64,000 bases of DNA from a virus. Within the stretch, counting starts at the first letter, position 1. Each line of letters starts with the position of its first letter. The stretch is from IMG/VR virus record IMGVR_UViG_3300031368_000001, positions 44,286-108,285 of that record; one strand, written 5' to 3'. Shown in pieces: positions 58,952 to 64,000 of the stretch. A program made the translations under genes and the position numbers. The notes under the pieces are model-generated. The model was not told where the DNA came from, searched no databases, and worked only from the letters and a program-made list of their open reading frames with translations.

Positions 58952-59167
58952 ATCTTTGCAACTTTCAATAAGAACCATTCTAAGCGCGTCCATTTCCTGA
59001 GTAGCATGGTAATAGAACTGTTTGATTTTTGCTAACAGTCTTTCTTCAACAAATTGCATCTGAATTTGTACTTCTTTGCTACCACGAAAATCACCTATTT
59101 CCTCTATTTTCCGTTCAAGACTGATTCGCTGTCTCACATATTGTTCATATGCTTCTTTATCAAACAT
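58946..59167 (-). CDS. array 2 cassette protein, coiled coil
   Basis: 73 residues, MFDKEAYEQYVRQRISLERKIEEIGDFRGSKEVQIQ...; heptad pattern suggests a coiled coil. Stop codon in the R'' of the attC. No family recognised. Confidence 0.68.
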   Translation of the reverse strand: MFDKEAYEQYVRQRISLERKIEEIGDFRGSKEVQIQMQFVEERLLAKIKQFYYHATQEMDALRMVLIESCKDA

Positions 59168-59193
59168 GGTCTGGAACCTTCTTTCTTAAATCT

Positions 59194-59254
59194 GCATAAT
59201 GCCAAGCATCACTCGCCAGCGTTTTTACTGGTCGAGTGAATGCTATCGTTAGCG
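59194..59254 (-). mobile_element. attC site, array 2 no. 9
   Basis: R'' CGCTAAC, CATTCACTCGACCAG ... CTGGCGAGTGATGC, R' ATTATGC (first base differs from GTTRRRY). Long GC-rich stem. The variant R' may reduce activity. Confidence 0.75.
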
Positions 59255-59493
59255 ACATTTTTATGGTGCTCGCTAAATTGCTCAAACAAAACATCAAGTT
59301 TGCTCTCCATTTTTCTATCACAATCCTCGCACAGATAAGTATGTCGCCTCTTATTTTCGGTCGACACAAGATGATAATGCTGCGAGCATGCTTCCTTTCC
59401 GCAGGACCAGCACGTAAGGATGGTATGCAAATCGTCTTCTCTTGCACCGCAAATATCACAATATTTAACTTCAACTTCCTCTTTTTTCCTCAT
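59209..59493 (-). CDS. array 2 cassette protein, Cys-rich zinc-binding
   Basis: 94 residues. YCDICGAREDDLHTILTCWSCGKEACSQHYHLV...YLCEDCDRKMES: eight cysteines and two His in a FYVE/RING-like double zinc layout. Probably a small adaptor. C-terminus (SIHSTSKNAGE) is encoded by the attC. Confidence 0.7.
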   Translation of the reverse strand: MRKKEEVEVKYCDICGAREDDLHTILTCWSCGKEACSQHYHLVSTENKRRHTYLCEDCDRKMESKLDVLFEQFSEHHKNVANDSIHSTSKNAGE

Positions 59494-59515
59494 CTACTAT
59501 CCTCCTTTTAAGGAT

Positions 59516-59576
59516 TGCTAACGCCTGACCTAACCCGCCCAGCTATGCTGGGTCGGAGTTGAGTGAATTGTTATAA
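59516..59576 (-). mobile_element. attC site, array 2 no. 8
   Basis: R'' TTATAAC, TCAACTCCGACCCAGC ... GCTGGGCGGGTTAGGTCAGGC, R' GTTAGCA. Near-perfect stem with the typical bulged bases. Confidence 0.92.
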
Positions 59577-59783
59577 AGATTTTTTTAGTTTTATCATTGA
59601 TGAAACACCTATTAAAAAAGGCATAACTGCACCAACAAAAGGCATCCATATTGCATCCCACCAAGTAATTAAATAAGGATCTTCTGTCATTGTACCGACT
59701 TTAGCAACCAGTAAACCATAGAAAAAAGCACACCAAGCTATTCCTAAAATAAATGTTGGCCAATCTACTCTATCTTTAAACAT
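59571..59783 (-). CDS. array 2 cassette membrane protein
   Basis: 70 residues with two membrane helices (FILGIAWCAFFYGLLVA and WMPFVGAVMPFLIGVSSMI). Stop within the attC R''. Ribosome site GGAGG. Membrane proteins are frequent cassette cargo; function unknown. Confidence 0.68.
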   Translation of the reverse strand: MFKDRVDWPTFILGIAWCAFFYGLLVAKVGTMTEDPYLITWWDAIWMPFVGAVMPFLIGVSSMIKLKKSL

Positions 59784-59806
59784 TATTTAAACCTCCTAAA
59801 AAATCT

Positions 59807-59864
59807 TTATAACGCCGCCGGTAAGCCGCGCTTTATTGCGTCGGCTGGAGTAGCCTTGTTATAT
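59807..59864 (-). mobile_element. attC site, array 2 no. 7
   Basis: R'' ATATAAC, CCAGCCGACGC ... GCGCGGCTTACCGGCGGC, R' GTTATAA. Short type. Confidence 0.88.
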
Positions 59865-60404
59865 TCGTTTTTGTCCATAATCCTTCTTTTTGATTTTTCC
59901 CATTCTTCCATCAGGGTGGTGAAATACGATTCCTTCAATGTCCTTATCTTTCATGAAATCGGATATACCTTCAAATGTTCTCTGCACGGTTTTAAATACT
60001 TGAGCTTTCTCATGTTTCACAAGGGCATGAACATTATATCCCTCTGGATTCCCTTGAATTTTTGGCCCGACAAGCTCATATGTGCCATCAGATAGCTTTT
60101 CTGAGAAAGTTTCCATGTGCCACCGGTCTTCTTTAAGGCTTCGATCTACTGGAACCCAACCAACACGCTTCCCTGTATTTTCATCAAATTCTTCTTCAAT
60201 AAAATTATTTGGTGCAACCCTACCCTTTTTTACTTCTCTGCGTTTGAAATAATTCCCGTTTTCTATTTTTACGCATGTGCCGTCATATTTTCGAGTCGCC
60301 ACGCCTTCACCATTAAAAACCCATTCACAATCAAGATGATGTTCATGAAGGATTTCACGCATATTCTCAGGGTTCCTTTTAAAGATTGTTGGTATTTTCC
60401 TCAT
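59859..60404 (-). CDS. array 2 cassette: RNA ligase-like nucleotidyltransferase (DUF5565 type)
   Basis: 181 residues. Motif I TRKYDGTCVKI (KxDG with the AMP-accepting Lys), motif III-like DGTYELVGPK, motif IV IEGIVFHHPDG, motif V GKIKKKDYG: the order of covalent nucleotidyltransferases, closest in style to DUF5565/RNA ligase 1-like proteins. Start at 60404 after a GGAGGA site. It could seal or modify RNA, for example tRNAs cut by host defences. Largest cassette in the array. Confidence 0.8.
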   Translation of the reverse strand: MRKIPTIFKRNPENMREILHEHHLDCEWVFNGEGVATRKYDGTCVKIENGNYFKRREVKKGRVAPNNFIEEEFDENTGKRVGWVPVDRSLKEDRWHMETFSEKLSDGTYELVGPKIQGNPEGYNVHALVKHEKAQVFKTVQRTFEGISDFMKDKDIEGIVFHHPDGRMGKIKKKDYGQKRI

Positions 60405-60425
60405 GACTCTTCCTCCTTTCAAAGA

Positions 60426-60488
60426 ATATAACGCTTGAGCTAACCAGCCGTGTGATTAGCACGGTCTGAGTTGAGTGATTCGTTATAA
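60426..60488 (-). mobile_element. attC site, array 2 no. 6
   Basis: R'' TTATAAC, TCAACTCAGACCGTG ... CACGGCTGGTTAGCTCAAGC, R' GTTATAT. Confidence 0.91.
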
Positions 60489-60707
60489 TTGTCCAGCATC
60501 TTGTAATATTTCTGGTGTTACATCTTTTTTCTCAATATACTCACACCGGAGATACCCCCCTCCTTGGTCAATTCTATTTACCAATATAAACCTACAGCTT
60601 TCTTTGCTCAAGGCTGTTTCAATAAGTTTATGTTCAATGTATGCATTGGCCGGAGTAATGTCCCATTGACTCAATGCAGCCCATCCGTATCTTTCACCTG
60701 TATTCAT
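60483..60707 (-). CDS. array 2 cassette protein, alpha/beta
   Basis: 74 residues, MNTGERYGWAALSQWDITPANAYIEHKLIETALSKESC...; compact alpha/beta pattern. Ribosome site AGGGAG. Stop in the attC. No family recognised. Confidence 0.67.
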   Translation of the reverse strand: MNTGERYGWAALSQWDITPANAYIEHKLIETALSKESCRFILVNRIDQGGGYLRCEYIEKKDVTPEILQDAGQL

Positions 60708-60723
60708 TTTGACCCTCCCTAAA

Positions 60724-60782
60724 TTATAACGCCTGCGATCAGCCGCAGCGGTTAGCTGTCGGCTTCAGAGGCCTGGTTATCT
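60724..60782 (-). mobile_element. attC site, array 2 no. 5
   Basis: R'' AGATAAC, TGAAGCCGACAGC ... GCTGCGGCTGATCGCAGGC, R' GTTATAA. Confidence 0.9.
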
Positions 60783-60952
60783 GTTTTCTCTATCAATACT
60801 TTTATCTCGTCTACACGTCGCTTGACATCTAAATCGCCTTTATATGACAACGTACCATAGAATGTTGGGTCAAGTCCTTTGGGTACAATCTTTACCCAAT
60901 CTGGAACAAATGACATTAAATATTTGCATGCCTCCAATAGATCGCTTTGCAT
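60752..60952 (-). CDS. array 2 cassette protein, helical
   Basis: 66 residues from 60952 (MQSDLLEACKYLMSFVPDWVKIVPKGL...). The AAGGAG site seven bases upstream fixes this start; a longer frame would begin inside the preceding attC. The C-terminus NQASEADS is encoded by the attC. Confidence 0.68.
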   Translation of the reverse strand: MQSDLLEACKYLMSFVPDWVKIVPKGLDPTFYGTLSYKGDLDVKRRVDEIKVLIEKTDNQASEADS

Positions 60953-60970
60953 TATTTTAATCTCCTTTAC

Positions 60971-61042
60971 AGATAACGCCTGAGCTAACCCACCCAAAAT
61001 AGCGTAGCTATTGAGGGTCAGAGTTCAGGGGCCTGGTTATGT
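60971..61042 (-). mobile_element. attC site, array 2 no. 4
   Basis: R'' ACATAAC, TGAACTCTGACCCTC ... TTGGGTGGGTTAGCTCAGGC, R' GTTATCT; a slightly longer hairpin tip (AATAGCTACGCTATTT). Confidence 0.92.
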
Positions 61043-61239
61043 GATTCAATTATTTCTTTGATACCATTCAGAACATGCCTCATATTACTTGCTGAAATTG
61101 CATCAAGGGTCATACCGTGCTGTTTCAAAACTTTATGCGCTTTCTTAAAATCAGGCTCAGGGAAAACGCTTAATGGATACGCATTAATCCAAGTTTTAAT
61201 TTTACGCATCTTATCTTGTAATTCTTCTAATTCGCTCAT
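61018..61239 (-). CDS. array 2 cassette protein, helical
   Basis: 73 residues, MSELEELQDKMRKIKTWINAYPLSVF...; all helical; ends IIESHNQAPEL within the attC. No family recognised. Confidence 0.68.
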   Translation of the reverse strand: MSELEELQDKMRKIKTWINAYPLSVFPEPDFKKAHKVLKQHGMTLDAISASNMRHVLNGIKEIIESHNQAPEL

Positions 61240-61248
61240 TTTCCCTCC

Positions 61249-61318
61249 GTATAACGCCTGAGCTCACCAGCCAGATTAGCAAAGCTATATCTGGTCGGAG
61301 TTCAGGTATTTGTTATAT
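61249..61318 (-). mobile_element. attC site, array 2 no. 3
   Basis: R'' ATATAAC, TGAACTCCGACCAGAT ... ATCTGGCTGGTGAGCTCAGGC, R' GTTATAC. Confidence 0.92.
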
Positions 61319-61522
61319 TCCATCTTTCCATTGCTTATAATGTAAATCAACTTTCTTTTGGTCATACTCGAAAGAATTTATAGGAGTTCTACGAAGCTGC
61401 ATAAGTTTTATTAATATATGCTCATACGCAGTCTCAGCTTTCCCTGTTCCGTTATCCATTACAGAACATACTATGTCGATAATTTCTTCATCATTACTAC
61501 GGTCAATATAATTAACGCTCAT
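61313..61522 (-). CDS. array 2 cassette protein
   Basis: 69 residues, MSVNYIDRSNDEEIIDIVCSVMDNGTGKAETAYEHILIK...; acidic helical N-terminus. Ribosome site GGAGG upstream. Stop within attC. No family recognised. Confidence 0.67.
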   Translation of the reverse strand: MSVNYIDRSNDEEIIDIVCSVMDNGTGKAETAYEHILIKLMQLRRTPINSFEYDQKKVDLHYKQWKDGI

Positions 61523-61545
61523 AACCTACCTCCAATTCATTAGAA

Positions 61546-61609
61546 ATTTAACGCCTGACCTAACCAGCGGGCGTTTTACTAGCCCGTCTGGTTTAGGGAT
61601 TTGTTAGCC
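61546..61609 (-). mobile_element. attC site, array 2 no. 2
   Basis: R'' GGCTAAC, TAAACCAGACGGGC ... GCCCGCTGGTTAGGTCAGGC, R' GTTAAAT. Confidence 0.92.
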
Positions 61610-61849
61610 ACGATTTTGTGGCCTCTCCTGATTGTCTTTTTCAATAGCTTCCATCAAATTTTGTAATGACTTTCGAGTATTTAATGATTGCCCGCCACCC
61701 GACAAAGTACAGAATTCAGCATTTTGTATGAAATGCTTTGATTCTTTTCGGTCGGGAATGATGGATACAATCATATCTCCATCATCTTGCTGACATATAA
61801 CCAACCGCCCTGTTGGACTCATATCTTCGTATCGTTCAACTTGCTTCAC
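61604..61849 (-). CDS. array 2 cassette protein (GTG start)
   Basis: 81 residues from a GTG at 61849 (MKQVERYEDMSPTGRLVICQQDDGDMIVSI...), supported by AAGGAGG six bases upstream; a longer frame starts inside the attC. Beta-rich with GDMIVSI and a C-terminal helix. Similar short proteins (RxEdmsPxGRLilxxQxDGDviVxi) are seen in environmental cassettes and phages; function unknown. Confidence 0.66.
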   Translation of the reverse strand: MKQVERYEDMSPTGRLVICQQDDGDMIVSIIPDRKESKHFIQNAEFCTLSGGGQSLNTRKSLQNLMEAIEKDNQERPQNRG

Positions 61850-61864
61850 TTTATCCTCCTTGGT

Positions 61865-61923
61865 GCCTAACGCCGCCGATAAGCCGCAGCTATTCACTGT
61901 CGGCTTCAGTGGCTTGGTTAGAT
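61865..61923 (-). mobile_element. attC site, array 2 no. 1
   Basis: R'' ATCTAAC, TGAAGCCGACAGTG ... GCTGCGGCTTATCGGCGGC, R' GTTAGGC. The same type as array 1 no. 1. Confidence 0.92.
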
Positions 61924-62057
61924 TTTTCTTCTTTTTCTACACATTCAAGGCATTTCTCTTCATTAAAATCGAATTCATCTGCCTCAAAAAGCTCCCAACA
62001 TTCAGTACAACGATATAATTTTGGAATGCCGGTATCATTAAACCAATTAGTCGCCAT
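61890..62057 (-). CDS. array 2 first cassette: small zinc protein
   Basis: 55 residues, MATNWFNDTGIPKLYRCTECWELFEADEF...CLECVEKEE: two CxxC pairs. The ATG has AGGAGG; it starts 15 bases after the R' GTTGGGT at the attI-like leader. Too short for many gene callers. The tail (NQATEADSE) is attC-encoded, like that of the gene at 60752. Confidence 0.65.
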   Translation of the reverse strand: MATNWFNDTGIPKLYRCTECWELFEADEFDFNEEKCLECVEKEEKSNQATEADSE

Positions 62058-62071
62058 AATTACCTCCTAAA

Positions 62072-62114
62072 ACCCAACGTACATTATTAACCAGAAAAAT
62101 ATCTATATATAAAC
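62072..62114 (-). mobile_element. attI-like leader of array 2
   Basis: In gene orientation GTTTATATA-T-AGATATTTTT... ends in CGTTGGGT, the first cassette boundary. 36 of 39 bases (up to the CGTT) equal the leader at 2855-2893. It follows the release-factor-like gene. The site lacks the full two-sided attC fold, as expected for attI. Confidence 0.68.
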
Positions 62115-62139
62115 TAAGATATAAAAAACTTACTCATAT

Positions 62140-62490
62140 TTATTTTTCATCGACCCACCTATCATTTTCATCTTTCACCTCAATTTTCAAATTCTCAGGT
62201 TTCATCGCTTTATCGATTCTTTGTTCCATAGTCTTGCCTGAATCAATTTCATAAGCAAGCCAATTAAGCCACAACTTGAATTTTCCTGAAGCAGCAAGCC
62301 GACGTAAAGCAAGACCTTTATTACGGTACTGACTCCTATCTGTGTGACTTTCGCCAATAGCGCCAGAAGCTCGGTGAATTATACGAACTGCTGAATCTGT
62401 CTTATTAATTTTTTGTCCACCATGTCCGCTGGACTTAAAGGTCTGAACGATAAAATCCTTTTTAGTGAGTGTAATCAGATGTTCTCTCAT
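62140..62490 (-). CDS. class I release-factor-like (GGQ) protein
   Basis: 116 residues. SSGHGGQKINKTDSAVRIIH is the catalytic GGQ loop with the following helix, as in ArfB/PrfH/RF1 domain 3; the C-terminus is basic in the middle and acidic at the end, without codon-reading domains. It hydrolyses peptidyl-tRNA on stalled or damaged ribosomes. PrfH-type proteins often accompany RNA repair ligases, and here an RNA ligase-like cassette lies 2 kb away. Confidence 0.84.
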   Translation of the reverse strand: MREHLITLTKKDFIVQTFKSSGHGGQKINKTDSAVRIIHRASGAIGESHTDRSQYRNKGLALRRLAASGKFKLWLNWLAYEIDSGKTMEQRIDKAMKPENLKIEVKDENDRWVDEK

Positions 62491-62492
62491 TT

Positions 62493-62636
62493 TTATCTCT
62501 TCTCAATAACCATCTTAAGTCCTTTTGTTATCGCGTCTTGAATCGATTTGATTTTTCTTTCTTCCTGTAGTCTTCTAAGCTTAAGCCACATTTCATGAGT
62601 AATTCTTACCGTGAGGGGATGTTTGTTATTAGACAT
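62493..62636 (-). CDS. 47-residue ribbon-helix-helix-like protein
   Basis: MSNNKHPLTVRITHEMWLKLRRLQEERKIKSIQDAITKGLKMVIEKR: a strand (LTVRI) and two helices, the Arc/CopG plan. Probably a small repressor. Short gap to the release-factor gene. Confidence 0.6.
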   Translation of the reverse strand: MSNNKHPLTVRITHEMWLKLRRLQEERKIKSIQDAITKGLKMVIEKR

Positions 62637-62639
62637 ATA

Positions 62640-62825
62640 TTATCGAGGCTCCGTCCGATAAGGCTGAAGCTGAGGTGTTGTAATAATTTCTTCTAGCCAA
62701 TAAACAAGAATGCTATCATCCTCAATAGTGTATTCTGTTCCGCAATGTTTACACTTCACTTTCTTATCATCAATATTCCATGCAATAAACTTTCCACACT
62801 TACACTTATTTCGTCTGTCTTTCAT
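62640..62825 (-). CDS. small zinc-ribbon protein
   Basis: 61 residues from 62825 (MKDRRNKCKCGKFIAWNIDDKKVKCKHCGTEYTIED...). Four cysteines in CxC..CxxC layout. Ends in a Pro/Gln-rich tail. Confidence 0.6.
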   Translation of the reverse strand: MKDRRNKCKCGKFIAWNIDDKKVKCKHCGTEYTIEDDSILVYWLEEIITTPQLQPYRTEPR

Positions 62826-62836
62826 AATTTTATTCC

Positions 62837-62986
62837 TCAATATTCTTTAGTATGACAATTCTCACACTCATAATAATATCCACCATATCTAGACTGATAG
62901 TGCATAAATCCACCACACTCGCATTGCTTTCCAAATGCATCACAGCAGCCGGTCGGTCTATTCGTTGTATACTTCATTTCATCCAT
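62837..62986 (-). CDS. 49-residue Cys-rich protein
   Basis: MDEMKYTTNRPTGCCDAFGKQCECGGFMHYQSRYGGYYYECENCH...: seven cysteines, two CxC/CxxC pairs. An ATG three codons later is equally possible. Short but in line with its Cys-rich neighbours. Confidence 0.5.
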   Translation of the reverse strand: MDEMKYTTNRPTGCCDAFGKQCECGGFMHYQSRYGGYYYECENCHTKEY

Positions 62987-63188
62987 TATGAGTGTTACGA
63001 CTTTATCTTTATTTTTAGTTTCTTTATCCCATAATTTTTTCTAATTTCTATCCTATCACATCTGATACCATGGTGCAATAAAAAAGTGAAATTTTTTTAT
63101 TTTTTTTTAAGTGCTTTTTGCAAAACTGAATCTTGAGCTTTGGAAAATATATTTTCTTTTTTTATCTCTTTTCTTTTTATTATAAAAA

Positions 63189-63416
63189 CTACATACATAT
63201 TTTATCTATTCGTTTTCTTATTTCTTTTAACCTCTCTTGTTCAGGTTGACACTCCACAGGTAATAAATTCTCTGCTGCCTGGATAAGGTCTTGAGCAAAC
63301 AATAACGACTCCTCTTCAGCCATTATCTCTGCTATTTTCTGCAAAAAGGTATCCTGCCAGATGATTATCTTTTTTTTGTTATCTTTTTTCACTTTTTCTA
63401 CTGTGATTGTTATCAT
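63189..63416 (-). CDS. hypothetical protein, 75 aa
   Basis: MITITVEKVKKDNKKKIIIWQDTFLQKIAEIMAEEESL...; a strand then helices, ending CQPEQERLKEIRKRIDKIC. Ribosome site AGGAGG. No family recognised. Confidence 0.56.
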   Translation of the reverse strand: MITITVEKVKKDNKKKIIIWQDTFLQKIAEIMAEEESLLFAQDLIQAAENLLPVECQPEQERLKEIRKRIDKICM

Positions 63417-63498
63417 GGAGACCTCCTATGAATTTATTGTCACCAATAATTGTGAATTCACGAGTCGACTTTACTGACCTAGCTATTATATAACAGTA

Positions 63499-63684
63499 TT
63501 ACTTCCACCATCTCTTTTTTATTATCTTCACAAACTCTATCTTTCCTCCAACAATCTTACTCATATCTTGCAGTATTCTATTTATTATATCCCACCAACA
63601 ATATTCAGGCCATAATTTTTCTGAAGTTTCATCGAGTTTCTTTACCAGTTTATCCGGGAGTGTTAGTTTGAGTAAGATTTGCAT
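63499..63684 (-). CDS. hypothetical protein, paralogue of 16558-16764
   Basis: 61 residues, MQILLKLTLPDKLVKKLDETSEKLWPEYCWWDIINR...; the start at 63684 is chosen because it aligns with the ATG of the paralogue. Overlaps the membrane-protein gene by 22 bases. Confidence 0.58.
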   Translation of the reverse strand: MQILLKLTLPDKLVKKLDETSEKLWPEYCWWDIINRILQDMSKIVGGKIEFVKIIKKRWWK

Positions 63685-63851
63685 GGTGGATTTTTTCCCA
63701 AGACATACCATTCAACAAGAAGAATTAAAGGAATTATTATTAATAAAATTTTAAACCAAAAAAACCAACTAATTATATTACCTGGAGTAATGACTGTTAA
63801 ACAACAGCTGATCCAATATATCCACAGATATTCTTTCAGAAATTCTTTCAT
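63663..63851 (-). CDS. small two-helix membrane protein
   Basis: 62 residues, MKEFLKEYLWIYWISCCLTVITPGNIISWFFWFKILLIIIPLILLVEW...; two hydrophobic segments. First minus-strand gene from the right edge. Confidence 0.5.
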   Translation of the reverse strand: MKEFLKEYLWIYWISCCLTVITPGNIISWFFWFKILLIIIPLILLVEWYVLGKNPPCKSYSN

Positions 63852-63957
63852 TTAAGCCTCTCTTTTTATATTAATCTCACTATATCCTATTATTTTATCC
63901 ATGTCAAAAGAAAAACGCAATATGTCTGACTTGACAATAACTTTATCCACCAACTCG

Positions 63958-64000
63958 ATCTCCGCGTCTGGTATCGCTCTTTCGATGCAGTGTGGAGAGA
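63958..64000 (+). repeat. 43-bp inverted copy of the primase 3' end
   Basis: Bases 63958-64000 are the exact reverse complement of 7996-8038. The copy touches the window edge, so it may continue. A partial plus-strand frame from ATG 63901 runs through it, but I see no ribosome site for it. Confidence 0.95.

Noticed and set aside
59160-59474. 104-residue minus frame overlapping the Cys-rich cassette gene
   Set aside because: Frame-shifted shadow; the zinc-type frame at 59209-59493 has the consistent CxxC pattern and cassette geometry.
63901-64000. Plus-strand ORF starting MSKEKRNMSDLTITLS at the window edge
   Set aside because: No ribosome site, runs through the inverted repeat, and is cut by the edge; coding status cannot be judged.
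1-64000. CRISPR arrays, IS transposases and a restriction-modification or toxin-antitoxin pair
   Set aside because: No regularly spaced identical repeats of CRISPR type, no DDE/HUH transposase motifs, and no clear paired toxin-antitoxin genes were found in the window.

Overview
The window reads as one 64 kb piece of an AT-rich tailed-phage (or prophage) genome. The phage hallmarks are a terminase large and small subunit, a Mu gp29-type (DUF935) portal, a GH108 endolysin, a prim-pol primase, a SNF2-type and a UvrD-type helicase, an intein-split DNA ligase and dozens of small overlapping ORFs. An encoded DUF481-type outer-membrane beta-barrel with a signal peptide points to a diderm (Gram-negative) host. 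No capsid or tail module and no ribosomal or metabolic host genes are visible, and the first gene is cut by the window edge, so the genome continues outside the window.

Layout. 1-2.5 kb (+): MoxR-type ATPase C-terminus and its VWA/metallopeptidase partner. 2.9-3.9 kb (+): a short integron-like cassette array. 4.2-6.7 kb (+): small phage genes, repeats and one extra cassette. 6.9-7.7 kb: a gene-poor region with iterons and long-range inverted repeats (origin candidate). 8.0-10.65 kb (-): primase, VRR-NUC nuclease and a GIY-YIG/XRE regulator, divergent at 10.65-10.8 kb from a helicase-led (+) operon that runs to 21.6 kb. 21.6-30.5 kb (-): large virion or polyvalent proteins, lysis genes, an outer-membrane protein and a NADAR-SLOG protein. 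30.7-43.7 kb (-): a glycosyltransferase, methyltransferase and sugar-nucleotide island with decayed paralogues. 43.7-52.3 kb (-): small Cys-rich proteins, DNA ligase with intein, portal, terminase. 52.7-58.3 kb (-): small genes, tRNA-Pro, HNH nuclease, UvrD-type helicase. 58.7-62.1 kb (-): a long integron-like cassette array. 62.1-63.9 kb (-): release-factor-like GGQ protein and small proteins.

The most unusual feature is the set of integron-style gene cassettes in a phage background. At least eleven attC-like sites punctuate 58.7-61.9 kb, and four or five more lie at 3.1-3.9 and 5.9 kb, each with the R'' (YYAAC) ... R' (GTTRRRY) architecture, a degenerate imperfect stem between them and one tiny ORF per cassette. 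Both main arrays start at the same 39-bp leader (36/39 identical, 2855-2893 and 62076-62114 in opposite orientation), which behaves like an attI site. No integron integrase is visible, so the arrays look like integrase-less (CALIN-like) platforms that may be served in trans. Two cassettes carry tRNA-like or structured RNA instead of a clear protein. Other points of interest are the intein beside the ligase active-site lysine, a NADAR+SLOG protein that could counter NAD/ADP-ribose-based immunity, a duplicated and decaying methyltransferase family, two apparently leaderless regulator genes, and an exact 43-bp inverted repeat between the primase 3' end and the window edge.
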